Notes: generated by a model from the sequence alone, not told the origin. A DNA stretch of 64,000 nucleotides from Niveibacterium umoris (GCF_014197015.1 NZ_JACIET010000002.1:310001-374000), one strand, 5' to 3'. Numbered from the stretch's first letter, positions 1 to 10,801 are shown. A program made the numbers and translations.

Positions 1-71
1 CCAGCCGCGCGCAGGGCCGCTTCATCGGCGTCCTGCGGCAATCCCAGCACGTCGTAAAGCGTCTTCTTCAT
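1..71 (-). CDS. J-domain protein, N-terminal fragment cut by window edge
   Basis: Reading leftward from an ATG at 71, the translation begins MKKTLYDVLGLPQDADEAAL, which matches helix I of a DnaJ J-domain (xLYxxLGLxxDAxxxxL). Only about 23 residues are inside the window, so the HPD motif and everything after it cannot be seen. It lies 34 bases downstream of another J-like gene on the same strand, so the two are probably co-transcribed. A co-chaperone role with DnaK is inferred from the family only. Confidence 0.6.
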   Translation of the reverse strand, partial: MKKTLYDVLGLPQDADEAALRAA

Positions 72-105
72 TGTGGCGTTCACTGTTGAGGTCATTTCCG
101 GGGGC

Positions 106-849
106 TCAGCGCAAGCGCATCACGCGATTGTTCTCTTCCTGCAGACGTTCGACTTCGGCGCGTTCGCGTTCAGTGCGTTCCCGTTGTCGCTGGGCTTCCT
201 CCGCCGCGTCCTCGCGCGCTTGCTCGCGCTCGGCCTCCGCACGCTCGCGCGCCGCCTGCGCCTCGGCGGCCTCGTTTTCGCGGTTGCGTTCGCGATCGGC
301 CATGTTTTCGTCCGAGCGCCGCCGCGCTTCCTCGAAGGCGCGCTGGTCGGCGTCACGCTGCGCGCGCGCCTCCCACGATTCGCCAGGCGCGCCATCGCCC
401 CCCTGCGTTTGCCCCTCGGTGCGCGCCGCCGCTTCGCGTGCGCGCAGCTCGGCTTGCCAGGCTTCGGCACTGGCCGCTTCGTTGCGGTTCCACATCCAGG
501 CACGGCAGCTGGACCATCCAAACGCGATCAGCGTCAAAGCCGCGATGGTGATGATCAGGCGCCCCGCGCGCCAGTCGAAGAGTGGCCGACCGGCCGGTTC
601 CGGCAGCATCTCCGGCTCCGGCAGCACATCGAAAGCTTCTGGCGGCAAGGTCGCGTCGTAAGCGGCGCGTGCTTCCGGGTTGCCGAGAACGCCCCAGGCG
701 GCGTTGATCTCGGCCAGGCGGCTGGCGGATGTGCCGCTTGTCGCAGCCTCGCGTTCGAGCGGCACCGAAAGCCGCTGCCAAGCAGCGCACAGCTCGTCGG
801 CAGTCGCGTGCGGATGGCAGCCCAGAATCTGATAAAGCGTGCGAGGCAT
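106..849 (-). CDS. J-like membrane protein lacking HPD, with charged coiled-coil tail
   Basis: A 247-residue protein. Residues 1-65 resemble a J-domain: the start MPRTLYQILGCHPHATADEL fits helix I, and a later stretch with INAAWGVLGNPEARAAYD fits helices III-IV. The HPD tripeptide that stimulates DnaK ATPase is absent, because the loop reads SVPLERE. Residues about 95-115 form one hydrophobic membrane segment. The rest, to residue 247, is Arg/Glu/Ala-rich and strongly predicted to be coiled coil. It lies directly upstream of a second J-domain gene. Because the HPD is lost, it may be a J-like scaffold rather than an active co-chaperone; this is inference. Its low-complexity tail also produces long spurious frames on the other strand. 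Confidence 0.7.
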   Translation of the reverse strand: MPRTLYQILGCHPHATADELCAAWQRLSVPLEREAATSGTSASRLAEINAAWGVLGNPEARAAYDATLPPEAFDVLPEPEMLPEPAGRPLFDWRAGRLIITIAALTLIAFGWSSCRAWMWNRNEAASAEAWQAELRAREAAARTEGQTQGGDGAPGESWEARAQRDADQRAFEEARRRSDENMADRERNRENEAAEAQAARERAEAEREQAREDAAEEAQRQRERTERERAEVERLQEENNRVMRLR

Positions 850-1044
850 GGCAGTCGGTTTGGGGGGCGGGAGTGGCCGATTCTAGCCGGTGCGGGCCAA
901 GCTTTCTGCCACTTACTTTGCAGCCGGGCCACTGCACTGGCGGCATCTGCGCCGCAGACGCGACCAAGATTGTCGTTGATCGACTAGCCGTAGGCGCCGC
1001 CGCCACCTATGCTGGTTGCACCCACAGAGAACACAGGTGCAACC

Positions 1045-4000
1045 ATGTCCGCCACCACCCTCGGCGTCAAACTCGACGACGCCGCACGCGAACGCATCCG
1101 CCAGGCCGCACAAGGGCTTGAGCGCACGCCGCACTGGCTGATCAAGCAGGCCATCTTCCATTACCTCGACGCGCTGGAACACGGCCACACACCGCCGGAA
1201 TACGACGGCAGCGGTGCGCTGATCGAGGCGGACGAGCGCCCGGCCCCGGCCGAAGGGCCGCAACCCTTCCTCGACCTGGCGCTTGGGGTGCAACCGCAGA
1301 GCGAACTGCGCGCCGCCATCACCGCCGCCTACCGCCGGCCGGAACCCGAAGCGCTGGCAATGCTGTTGCCACTGGCGCGCCAGTCGGCCGAACGCACCGA
1401 TGCGACCCGCACGCTGGCGACGCAGCTGGTCGAAGCGCTGCGTGCGAAAGGCACCGGCGGCGGCCGCAATGGCCTGGTGCAGGGCCTGCTGCACGAGTTC
1501 GAGCTCTCCAGCCAGGAGGGCGTGGCGCTGATGTGCCTTGCCGAAGCGCTGCTACGCATCCCCGACCGCGCCACCCGCGACGCACTGATCCGCGACAAGG
1601 TCGGCCGCGGCGACTGGGCGGCGCACCTCGGCCAGTCCGAATCGCTGTTCGTGAACGCCGCCACCTGGGGCCTGCTCATCACCGGCAAGCTGGTCGGCAC
1701 GCAGTCGGAATCGGGCCTCAACAACGCGCTCTCGAAGCTGATCGCCAAGAGCGGCGAGCCGGTCGTGCGCAAGGGCGTGGACATGGCGATGCGCCTGATG
1801 GGCGAGCAGTTCGTCACCGGCGAAACGATTGCCGAAGCGCTGGAGAACGCGCGCAGCCACGAGGCCAAGGGCTTCCGCTACTCCTACGACATGCTCGGCG
1901 AAGCCGCGCTGACCGCCACCGACGCCGAGCGCTACTACGCTGCCTACGAGCAGGCGATCCACGCCATCGGTCGCGCCGCCGCCGGGCGCGGCATCTACGA
2001 AGGGCCCGGCATCTCGGTCAAGCTGTCGGCGCTGCATCCGCGCTACAGCCGCGCCCAGCGCGACCGCGTGATGGACGAGTTGTATCCGCGCCTAGCCGCG
2101 CTGACGAAGCTCGCGCGCCGCTACGACATCGGGCTCAACATCGACGCGGAGGAAGCCGACCGGCTCGAAATCTCGCTCGACCTGCTCGAACGCCTGTGCT
2201 TCGAGCCTGATCTGGCGGGCTGGCATGGCATCGGTTTCGTGATCCAGGCCTATCTGAAGCGCGCGCCGCATGTGGTCGACTTCGTCATCGAACTCGCCCG
2301 CCGCAGCCGCCGGCGCCTGATGGTGCGGCTGGTGAAGGGCGCCTACTGGGACAGCGAGATCAAGCGCGCCCAGGTGGACGGCCTCGAAGGCTACCCGGTG
2401 TGGACGCGCAAGCTGCACACCGATGTCGCCTACCTCGGCTGCGCACGCAAGCTGCTCGACGCACCCGAGGCGATCTACCCGCAGTTCGCCACGCACAACG
2501 CCTACACCGTGGCCGCGATTTACCAGATGGCCGGGCAGAATTTCTACGCCGGCCAGTACGAATTCCAGTGTCTGCACGGCATGGGCGAACCGTTGTACGA
2601 AGAAGTGGTGGGCGCGGACAAGCTCGGCCGCCCGTGCCGCGTGTATGCGCCGGTCGGCTCGCACGAGACGCTGCTGCCTTACCTCGTCCGCCGGCTGCTG
2701 GAGAACGGCGCCAACAGTTCCTTCGTGAACAAGGTCGGTAACGACAAGGTGCCGGTCGCGGAACTGGCCGGCGACCCGGTCGCCGAGGCCGAAGCGCTGC
2801 AGCCGGTGGGCGCGCCACATCCGGCGATCCCGCTGCCGCGCGCCTTGTTCCCGGATGGGCGACTCAATTCGGCGGGGCTCGATCTCTCCAACGAACACCG
2901 GCTCGCATCGGTCTCCGCCGGTTTGCTGGCAACCCGCGAGCAGACCTGGCGCGCCGTGCCGCTGCTGGCCGACGGCCCGCGTGCCGGTCTCGCCCAGCCG
3001 GTCACGAATCCGGCGGATCGGCGCGATGGGGTCGGCGAGGTGATCGAAGCCAGCACGCAGGATGTGGCCGACGCACTGGGCCACGCCTTCCACGCGCAGC
3101 CGGTGTGGCAATCCACGCCTGCCGGCGAACGCGCCGCGGTGCTGGAGCGCGCCGCCGACCGTTTCGAAGCGGAACGCCATGCGCTGATCGGGCTGGCGAT
3201 CCGCGAAGCCGGCAAATCGCTGCCGAACGCGGTCGGCGAGGTGCGCGAGGCGGTGGACTTCCTGCGTTACTACGCCGGCCTGGCGCGTGCCAACGATGGC
3301 GCCCGCCCACTCGGCCCGGTGGTCTGCATCAGCCCCTGGAACTTCCCGCTCGCGATCTTCACCGGGCAGATCGCTGCCGCACTCGCGGCCGGCAACGTAG
3401 TGCTCGCCAAACCGGCCGAGCAGACGCCGCTGATCGCCGCCGCCGCGGTGCGGCTGCTGCACGAAGCCGGCGTGCCGGCCGGCGCGCTGCAACTCTTGCC
3501 CGGCCGCGGTGAGACGGTTGGCGCCGCACTGGTCGCCGACCCGCTGGTGCGCGGCGTGATGTTCACCGGCTCCACCGAAGTCGCGCGCCTGATCGCCCGT
3601 CAGCTCGCCGGCCGCCTGCTGCCCGACGGCTCGCCAGTGCCGCTGATCGCCGAAACAGGCGGCCAGAACGCGATGCTGGTCGACTCCTCCGCGCTGCTCG
3701 AACAGGTGGTGAATGACGCGATCGGTTCCGCCTTCGATTCGGCCGGGCAGCGCTGTTCGGCGCTGCGTGTGCTGTGCCTGCAGGACGAGATCGCCGACCG
3801 GGTAATCGAGATGCTGCGCGGCGCGATGGCCGAACTGGTGATCGGCCCGCCGGACCGGCTTGCCACCGACGTTGGCCCGGTGATCGACGCCGAAGCGCGC
3901 AACGGCATCCTCACCCATATCGAACGCCTGCGTGCGCGCGGCTGCCGCATCCACCAGACGCCGCTTCCCGACAGCTGCGCGCACGGCAGCTTTGTGCCGC

Positions 4001-4968
4001 CCACGGTGATCGAACTGCCGGACCTCGCAGCGCTGCAGCGCGAAGTGTTTGGCCCGGTACTGCATGTGCTGCGCTACCGCCGCGAGGATCTGCCGGCACT
4101 GCTGGAACAGATCCACGCCACCGGCTACGGCCTGACGATGGGCCTGCACACCCGCATCGACGAGACAATCGGCTACCTCACCACGCATGCAAAGGTCGGC
4201 AACCTGTATGTGAACCGCAACGTGATCGGCGCCGTGGTCGGCGTGCAGCCCTTCGGCGGCGAGGGCCTCTCGGGCACCGGGCCCAAGGCCGGCGGACCGC
4301 TTGCGCTGTCGCGGCTGGTGCTGGGCGGCGCACGCACCTTACCCGCAGCCGGCGGCACGCAGGCCAGCCTGCAGGCGCGCGGTGCGCTGTCGCCGCTGGA
4401 ATCACAGGGCGCCTTGCTCCAGGCCGAAGCCCGCGAGCGCCTGAGCCTGCTTGCCCGCTGGTGCGCCGAGGGTTCGTCGGCACAGGCGCTCGTCAGTGCG
4501 CTCGCCAGCGATCCGCCAGTCGGTCGGGTGCTGGGCTTGCCCGGCCCCACCGGCGAAGCCAACCTCTATGCGCTGATGCCGCGCGGCACGGTGCTCTGCC
4601 TCGCCGATGACGCCGACGCGCTGGTGCCGCAACTGGCAGCCTGCCTCGCAACCGGCAACCGCGCCCGGTTCCAGGACCGCGACGACGCCCGCGCGCTGTT
4701 CGCGAGCCTGCCGGCACCGCTGGCCGAACGCATCGACTGGCGCGCGGAACCGCTCGCCGCCCACGTCGACGCCGTGCTCTACGTCGGCGACGCGGACCGG
4801 CTGCGCAACCACCAGCGTGCGCTGGCGGAACGGGACGGTTCGCTCCTCAGCTGCACCACCGGCGATGGCCGCGGCCACTACCCGCTCGAACGCCTGCTCG
4901 CCGAACGCGTGGTCTCCCTCAACACCTCGGCCGCGGGGGGAAATGCGTCGCTGATGATGATCGGCTGA
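1045..4968 (+). CDS. putA: Trifunctional PutA: proline dehydrogenase / glutamate semialdehyde dehydrogenase / repressor
   Basis: About 1307 residues. It oxidises proline to glutamate using FAD (proline dehydrogenase) and then NAD (P5C/GSA dehydrogenase), delivering electrons to the membrane quinone pool. The N-terminus (about residues 3-48) looks like the ribbon-helix-helix DNA-binding domain of autoregulating PutA proteins. The PRODH barrel spans roughly 230-540. The ALDH domain is roughly 610-1060, with catalytic Glu in ETGGQN (residue 870) and catalytic Cys in GQRCSA (residue 904). The remaining C-terminal domain is typical of long PutAs. I chose ATG 1045 over an upstream in-frame ATG at 1009 because an AGGTG sits just before it and the RHH fold starts there. 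It converges with a GlxA-type gene only 11 bases away. Confidence 0.96.
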   Translation: MSATTLGVKLDDAARERIRQAAQGLERTPHWLIKQAIFHYLDALEHGHTPPEYDGSGALIEADERPAPAEGPQPFLDLALGVQPQSELRAAITAAYRRPEPEALAMLLPLARQSAERTDATRTLATQLVEALRAKGTGGGRNGLVQGLLHEFELSSQEGVALMCLAEALLRIPDRATRDALIRDKVGRGDWAAHLGQSESLFVNAATWGLLITGKLVGTQSESGLNNALSKLIAKSGEPVVRKGVDMAMRLMGEQFVTGETIAEALENARSHEAKGFRYSYDMLGEAALTATDAERYYAAYEQAIHAIGRAAAGRGIYEGPGISVKLSALHPRYSRAQRDRVMDELYPRLAALTKLARRYDIGLNIDAEEADRLEISLDLLERLCFEPDLAGWHGIGFVIQAYLKRAPHVVDFVIELARRSRRRLMVRLVKGAYWDSEIKRAQVDGLEGYPVWTRKLHTDVAYLGCARKLLDAPEAIYPQFATHNAYTVAAIYQMAGQNFYAGQYEFQCLHGMGEPLYEEVVGADKLGRPCRVYAPVGSHETLLPYLVRRLLENGANSSFVNKVGNDKVPVAELAGDPVAEAEALQPVGAPHPAIPLPRALFPDGRLNSAGLDLSNEHRLASVSAGLLATREQTWRAVPLLADGPRAGLAQPVTNPADRRDGVGEVIEASTQDVADALGHAFHAQPVWQSTPAGERAAVLERAADRFEAERHALIGLAIREAGKSLPNAVGEVREAVDFLRYYAGLARANDGARPLGPVVCISPWNFPLAIFTGQIAAALAAGNVVLAKPAEQTPLIAAAAVRLLHEAGVPAGALQLLPGRGETVGAALVADPLVRGVMFTGSTEVARLIARQLAGRLLPDGSPVPLIAETGGQNAMLVDSSALLEQVVNDAIGSAFDSAGQRCSALRVLCLQDEIADRVIEMLRGAMAELVIGPPDRLATDVGPVIDAEARNGILTHIERLRARGCRIHQTPLPDSCAHGSFVPPTVIELPDLAALQREVFGPVLHVLRYRREDLPALLEQIHATGYGLTMGLHTRIDETIGYLTTHAKVGNLYVNRNVIGAVVGVQPFGGEGLSGTGPKAGGPLALSRLVLGGARTLPAAGGTQASLQARGALSPLESQGALLQAEARERLSLLARWCAEGSSAQALVSALASDPPVGRVLGLPGPTGEANLYALMPRGTVLCLADDADALVPQLAACLATGNRARFQDRDDARALFASLPAPLAERIDWRAEPLAAHVDAVLYVGDADRLRNHQRALAERDGSLLSCTTGDGRGHYPLERLLAERVVSLNTSAAGGNASLMMIG

Positions 4969-4979
4969 CGGCCGCAGGA

Positions 4980-5930
4980 TCACGCGCCACGAAAAGTCTG
5001 CCGCCAGGCACTCGGCGACACGCCGAAGGCGCGGCCGAAGTGCTGGCGCAGCGACACCGCTGAACCGAAGCCAGCCAGCGCGGCGATGCGCTCGACCGGC
5101 TGGTCGGTGGTCTCGAGCAGGCGCTGGCTCAGCGCGAGGCGCTCACCGAGCAGCCAGTCGCCGACCGTGGTACCGGTGATCTGGCGGAAATGGCGGGTGA
5201 AGGTGCGGCGGCTCATCAGCGTGCGCGCGGCGAGGCTGTCGAGCGAGTGCGGCTGGTCGAGATGCGCCCGGACCCAGTCGAGCAGATCGGTCAGGCGCGA
5301 ATCGCGCGGGTGCGCCGGCAGCGGTTGCTCGATGAACTGTGCCTGCCCGCCCTGGCGGTGCGGCGGTGTTACAAGGCGGCGCGCAACACGGTTCGCGATT
5401 TCACCGCCGTAGCGCTGGCGCAGCAGATGCAGGCAGCAGTCGATGCCCGCCGCGGTGCCTGCCGAGGTGAGCATGGGGCCGTCCTCGACGTAGAGCACGT
5501 CGGCATCCAGCACCACCTTCGGGTAGCGCTGCGCGAAGGCATGTGCCGCCGCCCAGTGGGTGGTCGCGCGGCGACCATCGAGCAAACCGGCGTCGGCCAG
5601 CACGAAGGCGCCCAGGCACAGCCCGACCAGTTGGGCGCCGTGCGCATGGGCGGCCCGCAACGCCTCGCACAGCGCCTGCGGCGCGCACTCGGCCGGGTCG
5701 CGCCAGCTCGGAACGATCACGATCTGCGCCCGTGCCAGGGCCTCCAGCCCATGATCGACCTGCACCCGGAAGCCCGCCGTGGTGCGCAGCGGGCCGGTTT
5801 CGGCGGCGCAGACCTGCAGATCGAAACGCGGTACGCCTGGGTGGGTGTCGCCGAACACCACGCAGGGAACCGACAGGTGGAAGGGGCTGATCTGGTCGAA
5901 GGCCACCACGGCGACCACCGGCTTTTCCAT
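4980..5930 (-). CDS. GlxA-family transcriptional regulator (DJ-1/PfpI plus AraC HTH)
   Basis: About 316 residues. Residues 5-190 form a DJ-1/PfpI class I glutamine amidotransferase-like fold with a Cys in GLCLGAF (residue 105) at the nucleophile elbow position. The C-terminal 100 residues are an AraC/XylS double helix-turn-helix (LMSRRTFTRHFRQITG, then IAALAGFGSAVSLRQHF). Such regulators commonly control catabolism of amino acids, betaine or carnitine. The start at 5930 (MEKPVV) follows a GGAG at good spacing; an in-frame ATG at 5951 is less likely. Its target is not evident. The adjacent putA (convergent) and the isochorismatase-family hydrolase (divergent) are candidates by position only. 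Confidence 0.88.
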   Translation of the reverse strand: MEKPVVAVVAFDQISPFHLSVPCVVFGDTHPGVPRFDLQVCAAETGPLRTTAGFRVQVDHGLEALARAQIVIVPSWRDPAECAPQALCEALRAAHAHGAQLVGLCLGAFVLADAGLLDGRRATTHWAAAHAFAQRYPKVVLDADVLYVEDGPMLTSAGTAAGIDCCLHLLRQRYGGEIANRVARRLVTPPHRQGGQAQFIEQPLPAHPRDSRLTDLLDWVRAHLDQPHSLDSLAARTLMSRRTFTRHFRQITGTTVGDWLLGERLALSQRLLETTDQPVERIAALAGFGSAVSLRQHFGRAFGVSPSAWRQTFRGA

Positions 5931-6081
5931 CGCTGCACTCCGGGTAGGCACGGGCGGGAGGCCCGACGAAGGGATTGGCCCGATCTTATCGGAGTTTGTC
6001 GTTCAGGCCACTCACGTCGCAGGCGGCGCAAGGCGAACAATGCGCCTCACCAATACGCACTTCCCCGCAAGGAGCCCATCC

Positions 6082-6597
6082 ATGAGCAAGGCACTGATCG
6101 TCATCGACCTGCAGAACGACTACTTCCCCGACGGCAAATTCCCGCAGTGGCATCCGGAGGAAACGCTCGCCAACGTCGAGCGCGCAATCGAGCAAGCGCG
6201 TGCCAAGGGCGTGCCGGTGATCCATGTTCAGCACATCGCCGACGCGTCACGCGGCATCGCGCCCTTTTTCAACGCCGGCACACCGGGGGTCGAGATCCAT
6301 CCGCGCATTCTCGCCGCGGCCCCGGACGCGCCAGTGGTGGTGAAGCACTTTGCCGATGCCTTCCACGACACCACGCTGAAGGCAACGCTCGACGCGCTGG
6401 GCGCAACCGAGCTGCTGGTGTGCGGCATGATGACGCAGAACTGCGTGACCCATACCGCGATCTCGAAGGCCGCCGAGCCCTACGCCGTGACGGTGCTGAG
6501 CGACTGCTGCACCACCGTCAGCCAGATGCTTCACCTGATCGCGCTCAACGCGCTGTCGACCCGCGTGACTCTGGCGCTGGCTGCGGATGCGATCTGA
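6082..6597 (+). CDS. Isochorismatase/nicotinamidase-family cysteine hydrolase
   Basis: A 171-residue cytosolic enzyme. It has the isochorismatase-like triad: Asp in VIDLQND (residue 9), Lys in VVVKHFADAF, and Cys in MTQNCVTHT (residue 121). It starts MSKALIVIDLQ after an AAGGAG at 6070-6074, well spaced. Substrates in the family include nicotinamide, isochorismate, N-carbamoyl compounds and ureidoacrylate, and the sequence does not decide between them. It is divergent from the GlxA-like regulator, with about 150 bases between their starts, so that regulator may control it; this is inferred from arrangement only. Confidence 0.88.
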   Translation: MSKALIVIDLQNDYFPDGKFPQWHPEETLANVERAIEQARAKGVPVIHVQHIADASRGIAPFFNAGTPGVEIHPRILAAAPDAPVVVKHFADAFHDTTLKATLDALGATELLVCGMMTQNCVTHTAISKAAEPYAVTVLSDCCTTVSQMLHLIALNALSTRVTLALAADAI

Positions 6598-6868
6598 TCG
6601 ACCGGTCATCCGGACCGCGGATGCGTCGCCGCACTGACACATCCGCAGCGATTTTGGGGTGCCCGCGCGCGCAAGCTTTCTGCAACGCAGCATCCGAACC
6701 CCTTGCGAGGTGTGGTGTCGAAGGCCTGACTTCGGCAATTTTGTTGCCCTGAACTTGCCCACACCCCGCGTAAGGTCTTGAATTTCCGGGTGCATGGGCC
6801 GGGTTGGCGGGATAAAATGGCCGGCTTCCCCAGAAGCGTGCCGTGCCGCACACAAACAGGACCGCCTG

Positions 6869-9800
6869 ATGCAAGCCGCCCCCGAGTTCGTCCGCGAGAC
6901 CCCTGCGCCGACCCGCCTGCGCGAGATTCCCTACAACTACACCTCCTTCTCCGATCGCGAGATCGTGATCCGCCTGCTCGGCGAGGAGATGTGGTCGGTG
7001 CTCGAATCCCTGCGCGCCGAGCGGGTGACTGGCCGTTCCGCCCGGATGCTTTACGAGGTACTGGGCGACATCTGGGTCGTGCAGCGCAATCCCTACCTGG
7101 AAGACGACCTCGTCGACAACCGCGATCGGCGCGGCGCGCTGATCGGCGCGCTGCGTCACCGCCTTGACGAAATCGAGAAGCGTCGCGCTGCGGCCGAGGC
7201 GGAAGATCCGGTGCGCGCCAACACGGTGGCGCAACTGGTGACGGCCGCCAACAAGGCAGTCGACGCCTTCCAGCGCCATTTCGAAACGACCTACGACCTG
7301 CGCAAGCGCACCGAAAAGCTGCTGTCGAAACACACACGTCGCGACAACATCGCCTTCGACGGCATGGCACGGGTATCGCACGTCACCGACGCGACTGACT
7401 GGCGCGTCGAATATCCCTTTGTGGTGCTGTACCCGGACACCGAAGAGGAAATTGGCCATCTGGTGCGCGGCTGTATCGAACTGGGCCTGACGATCATCCC
7501 GCGCGGGGGTGGCACCGGCTACACCGGCGGCGCCGTGCCGCTGTCGCCCTACTCGGCGGTGATCAACACCGAGAAGCTGACCGAACTGGGCAAGGTCGAA
7601 CAGCAGACGCTACCCGGCCTCGACCGCCCCTACGCCACCATCACCACCGGCGCGGGCGTCGTCACCCGCCGGGTGATGGACGCCGCCGAAGGCGTCGGCC
7701 TGGTGTTCGCCTGCGACCCGACCTCGGCCGATGCCTCCTGCATCGGCGGCAATATCGCCATGAATGCGGGTGGCAAGAAGGCCGTGCTGTGGGGCACCGC
7801 GCTCGACAACCTGGCCTGGTGGAAGATGGTGATGCCCGACGGCAACTGGCTCATCGTTGAACGCCTGAACCACAACCTCGGCAAGATCCACGATCAGGAA
7901 ACCGTCCAGTTCCGGCTCAAGAAGTTCGACGAATCGGGCAAGCGCCCGCTCGGCGAAGAGATCATCGAGATGCCGGGCGCCGCATTTCGCAAGGTCGGAC
8001 TCGGCAAGGACGTCACCGACAAGTTCCTCGGCGGCGTGCCGGGCGTGCAGAAGGAAGGCACCGACGGCATCATCACCTCGGCCTGCTGGATCCTGCATCG
8101 TCTGCCTGCCCACACCCGCACCGTGTGCCTCGAGTTCTACGGCCAGGTGCGCGAGGCGGTGCCGGCGATCGTCGAGATCAAGGACTACCTCGACCAGCGG
8201 CCGGGCGGCGTGCAGCTTGCAGGCCTCGAACACCTCGACGAACGCTATGTGAAGGCGGTCGGCTACGCGCCCAAGGCCAAGCGCCATGGGCGCCCGAAGA
8301 TGGTGCTGATCGGCGACATCGTCGGCGATGACGAGAATGCAGTGATGCTGGCGACCTCCGAGGTCGTGCGCATCTGCAATGCGCGCGGCGCCGAGGGCTT
8401 CATTGCAGTCACCGCCGAGACACGCAAGAAGTTCTGGCTCGATCGTTCGCGCACCGCGGCGATCGCGAAGCACACCAACGCGTTCAAGGTGAACGAGGAC
8501 GTCGTGATTCCGCTCGATCGCATGGGCGACTATTGCGACGGCATCGAACGCTTCAACATCGAACTCTCGATCCGCAACAAGCTGCGGCTCGCCGATGCGC
8601 TGAGCGAATTCCTGCACGGCGAACTTCCGCTGCATCGCGGCGAAGCGACCGGCGACGCCGAGGAGCTGATCGGCGACCGCCGTGCCCACGCGCTGGAATT
8701 GCTGTCGCAGGTGCGTGCCCGCTGGCAGTGGATCTTCGACCAGCTCGACACGCCACTCGCCGAAGCGGAGGCGCGCTTCGCGGACTACGGCGTCACCGCC
8801 GGCCCGCTCAGCAACCGAGCGGCCAATCCGCGCCTGTTCCACCGTGTGCAGGACTATTCGGTACGTATCTCATGGAAAGCGGAACTGCTGCCGCAGCTCG
8901 AAGACATCTTCGAGGGCAAGGTCTTCGATCCGCTGCGCGAACGCATTCTCGCGATCCACAAGGAGGTCTTGCGCGGCCGCGTGTTCGTGGCGCTGCACAT
9001 GCACGCCGGCGACGGCAACGTGCACACCAACCTGCCGGTGAACTCCGATCACTACGAGATGCTGCAGGAGGCCAATGCCACCGTCAGCCGCATCATGGCA
9101 CTCGCACGCAGCCTCAATGGCGTGATCTCCGGCGAGCATGGCATCGGCATCACGAAGCTCGAATTCCTCACTGACGCCGAGATGGCGCCCTTCCGCGCCT
9201 ACAAGCAGAAGGTGGACCCCGAAGGCCGCTTCAACAAGGGCAAGCTGATGCCCGGCGGCGACCTGACGCACGCCTACACGCCGAGCTTCAACCTGATGGG
9301 CCACGAGTCGCTCATCATGCAGCAGAGCGACATCGGCTCGATCTCCGATTCGGTCAAGGACTGCCTGCGCTGCGGCAAGTGCAAGCCGGTCTGCGCGACC
9401 CACGTGCCGCGCGCCAACCTGCTCTACTCGCCGCGCAACAAGATCCTCGCAACTTCGTTGTTGATCGAGGCCTTCCTCTACGAGGAACAGACCCGTCGCG
9501 GCATTTCGATCCGCCACTGGGAAGAGTTCGAGGACGTCGCCGACCACTGCACCGTGTGCCACAAGTGCGTGACGCCCTGCCCGGTCGACATCGACTTCGG
9601 CGATGTGTCGATGAACATGCGCAACCTGCTGCGCAAGATGGGCAAGCAGAGCAACAGTCCGGCGAAGAAGGTCGCGATGTGGTTCCTCAATACGAAGAAC
9701 CCGCAGACCATCAAGTTCCTGCGCAAGACCAGCATCGAATGGGCCTACAAGGCGCAGCGCCTTGGCGTCGACATGCTCAGGCCGCTGACGCGGGAATCGG

Positions 9801-10777
9801 TCACGCAGCCGCCCTCCACCGTTGGCAAGCCGAACATCCGGGCGCAGGTGATCCACTTCGTGAACAAAAAGATGCCGGGCAAGCTGCCGAACAAGACCGC
9901 CCGCGCGCTGCTCGACATCGAGGACGCGAGCATCGTGCCGGTGATCCGCGACCCGCAGCGAACGCGGCCGGATTCCGAGGCGGTGTTCTACTTCCCCGGC
10001 TGCGGCTCGGAACGCCTGTTCTCTCAGGTCGGGCTCGCGACGCAGGCAATGCTCTACGAGGTCGGCGTGCAGACCGTGCTGCCGCCGGGTTACCTGTGCT
10101 GCGGCTACCCGCAGCGCGGCTCCGGCGACTACGACAAGGCCGACAAGATCACCACCGACAACCGGGTGCTCTTCCACCGCGTGGCGAATACGCTCAACTA
10201 CCTCGACATCAAGACGGTGGTGGTGAGCTGCGGCACTTGCTACGACCAGCTCACGATGTACGAATTCGAGAAGATCTTCCCCGGCTGCCGCTTGATCGAC
10301 ATCCACGAATTCCTGCTCGAAAAGGGCGTCAAGCTCGAGGGCGTGAAAGGGGTGCGCTACATGTATCACGACCCCTGCCACAGCCCGATGAAACTGCAAG
10401 ACCCGGTGAAGACCGTCAACGCGCTGGTGCAGACCGCCGACGGCAGCAAGATCGCGAAGAACGACCGCTGCTGCGGCGAAGCGGGCACCTTCGCCATCGC
10501 ACGGCCAGAGATCGCGACCCAGGTGCGTTTCCGCAAGGAAGAAGAAATGCAAAAGGGTGCCGGTGCGCTGCGCGGCGATGGCTTCGAAGGGGAGGTAAAG
10601 ATCCTCACGTCCTGCCCCGCCTGCCTGCAGGGCCTGCAGCGCTACAAGGACGATGTGCAAGGTCTGGATGCCGACTACATCGTGATCGAGATGGCGCGTC
10701 ACCTGCTCGGTGAAGACTGGATGGAGCGTTTCGTCGACACCGCCAACAAGGGCGGCATCGAACGCGTGCTGCTTTAA
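6869..10777 (+). CDS. Giant FAD-linked oxidase / Fe-S oxidoreductase (DUF3683 family)
   Basis: About 1302 residues, with the parts of a GlcD/GlcF- or D-lactate-dehydrogenase-type complex in one chain. The N-terminal 170 residues look like DUF3683. A FAD_binding_4 domain follows ([14 protein letters not shown] near 210), then a FAD-oxidase C-terminal domain ([10 protein letters not shown] near 710, ISGEHGIG near 755). Two 4Fe-4S motifs come next ([11 protein letters not shown] near 831, [12 protein letters not shown] near 894), and two CCG/heterodisulfide reductase-like domains (CCGYP near 1078, CCGEAG near 1202). It probably oxidises a 2-hydroxy acid and passes electrons to quinone; the substrate is unknown. 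ATG 6869 is preceded by AGGA, and the in-frame start at 6794 lacks conserved sequence. A rho-independent terminator follows it. Confidence 0.9.
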   Translation: MQAAPEFVRETPAPTRLREIPYNYTSFSDREIVIRLLGEEMWSVLESLRAERVTGRSARMLYEVLGDIWVVQRNPYLEDDLVDNRDRRGALIGALRHRLDEIEKRRAAAEAEDPVRANTVAQLVTAANKAVDAFQRHFETTYDLRKRTEKLLSKHTRRDNIAFDGMARVSHVTDATDWRVEYPFVVLYPDTEEEIGHLVRGCIELGLTIIPRGGGTGYTGGAVPLSPYSAVINTEKLTELGKVEQQTLPGLDRPYATITTGAGVVTRRVMDAAEGVGLVFACDPTSADASCIGGNIAMNAGGKKAVLWGTALDNLAWWKMVMPDGNWLIVERLNHNLGKIHDQETVQFRLKKFDESGKRPLGEEIIEMPGAAFRKVGLGKDVTDKFLGGVPGVQKEGTDGIITSACWILHRLPAHTRTVCLEFYGQVREAVPAIVEIKDYLDQRPGGVQLAGLEHLDERYVKAVGYAPKAKRHGRPKMVLIGDIVGDDENAVMLATSEVVRICNARGAEGFIAVTAETRKKFWLDRSRTAAIAKHTNAFKVNEDVVIPLDRMGDYCDGIERFNIELSIRNKLRLADALSEFLHGELPLHRGEATGDAEELIGDRRAHALELLSQVRARWQWIFDQLDTPLAEAEARFADYGVTAGPLSNRAANPRLFHRVQDYSVRISWKAELLPQLEDIFEGKVFDPLRERILAIHKEVLRGRVFVALHMHAGDGNVHTNLPVNSDHYEMLQEANATVSRIMALARSLNGVISGEHGIGITKLEFLTDAEMAPFRAYKQKVDPEGRFNKGKLMPGGDLTHAYTPSFNLMGHESLIMQQSDIGSISDSVKDCLRCGKCKPVCATHVPRANLLYSPRNKILATSLLIEAFLYEEQTRRGISIRHWEEFEDVADHCTVCHKCVTPCPVDIDFGDVSMNMRNLLRKMGKQSNSPAKKVAMWFLNTKNPQTIKFLRKTSIEWAYKAQRLGVDMLRPLTRESVTQPPSTVGKPNIRAQVIHFVNKKMPGKLPNKTARALLDIEDASIVPVIRDPQRTRPDSEAVFYFPGCGSERLFSQVGLATQAMLYEVGVQTVLPPGYLCCGYPQRGSGDYDKADKITTDNRVLFHRVANTLNYLDIKTVVVSCGTCYDQLTMYEFEKIFPGCRLIDIHEFLLEKGVKLEGVKGVRYMYHDPCHSPMKLQDPVKTVNALVQTADGSKIAKNDRCCGEAGTFAIARPEIATQVRFRKEEEMQKGAGALRGDGFEGEVKILTSCPACLQGLQRYKDDVQGLDADYIVIEMARHLLGEDWMERFVDTANKGGIERVLL

Positions 10778-10801
10778 GGCAGGCCGACCGGATTGATGCG
10801 A

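Noticed and set aside
893-910. A 12-base word (CAAGCTTTCTGC) also present near 6673 as a possible shared regulatory repeat
   Set aside because: Only two copies, in unrelated contexts and not symmetrically placed to starts; likely chance.
2092-4188. A 698-codon open frame antisense to putA
   Set aside because: It lies wholly inside a clear PutA gene and its translation is His/Arg/Gly-rich with no family resemblance, typical of GC-rich shadow frames.
8870-10702. A 610-codon open frame antisense to the giant oxidoreductase
   Set aside because: It overlaps conserved Fe-S and CCG motifs of the sense gene and has no recognisable domain.
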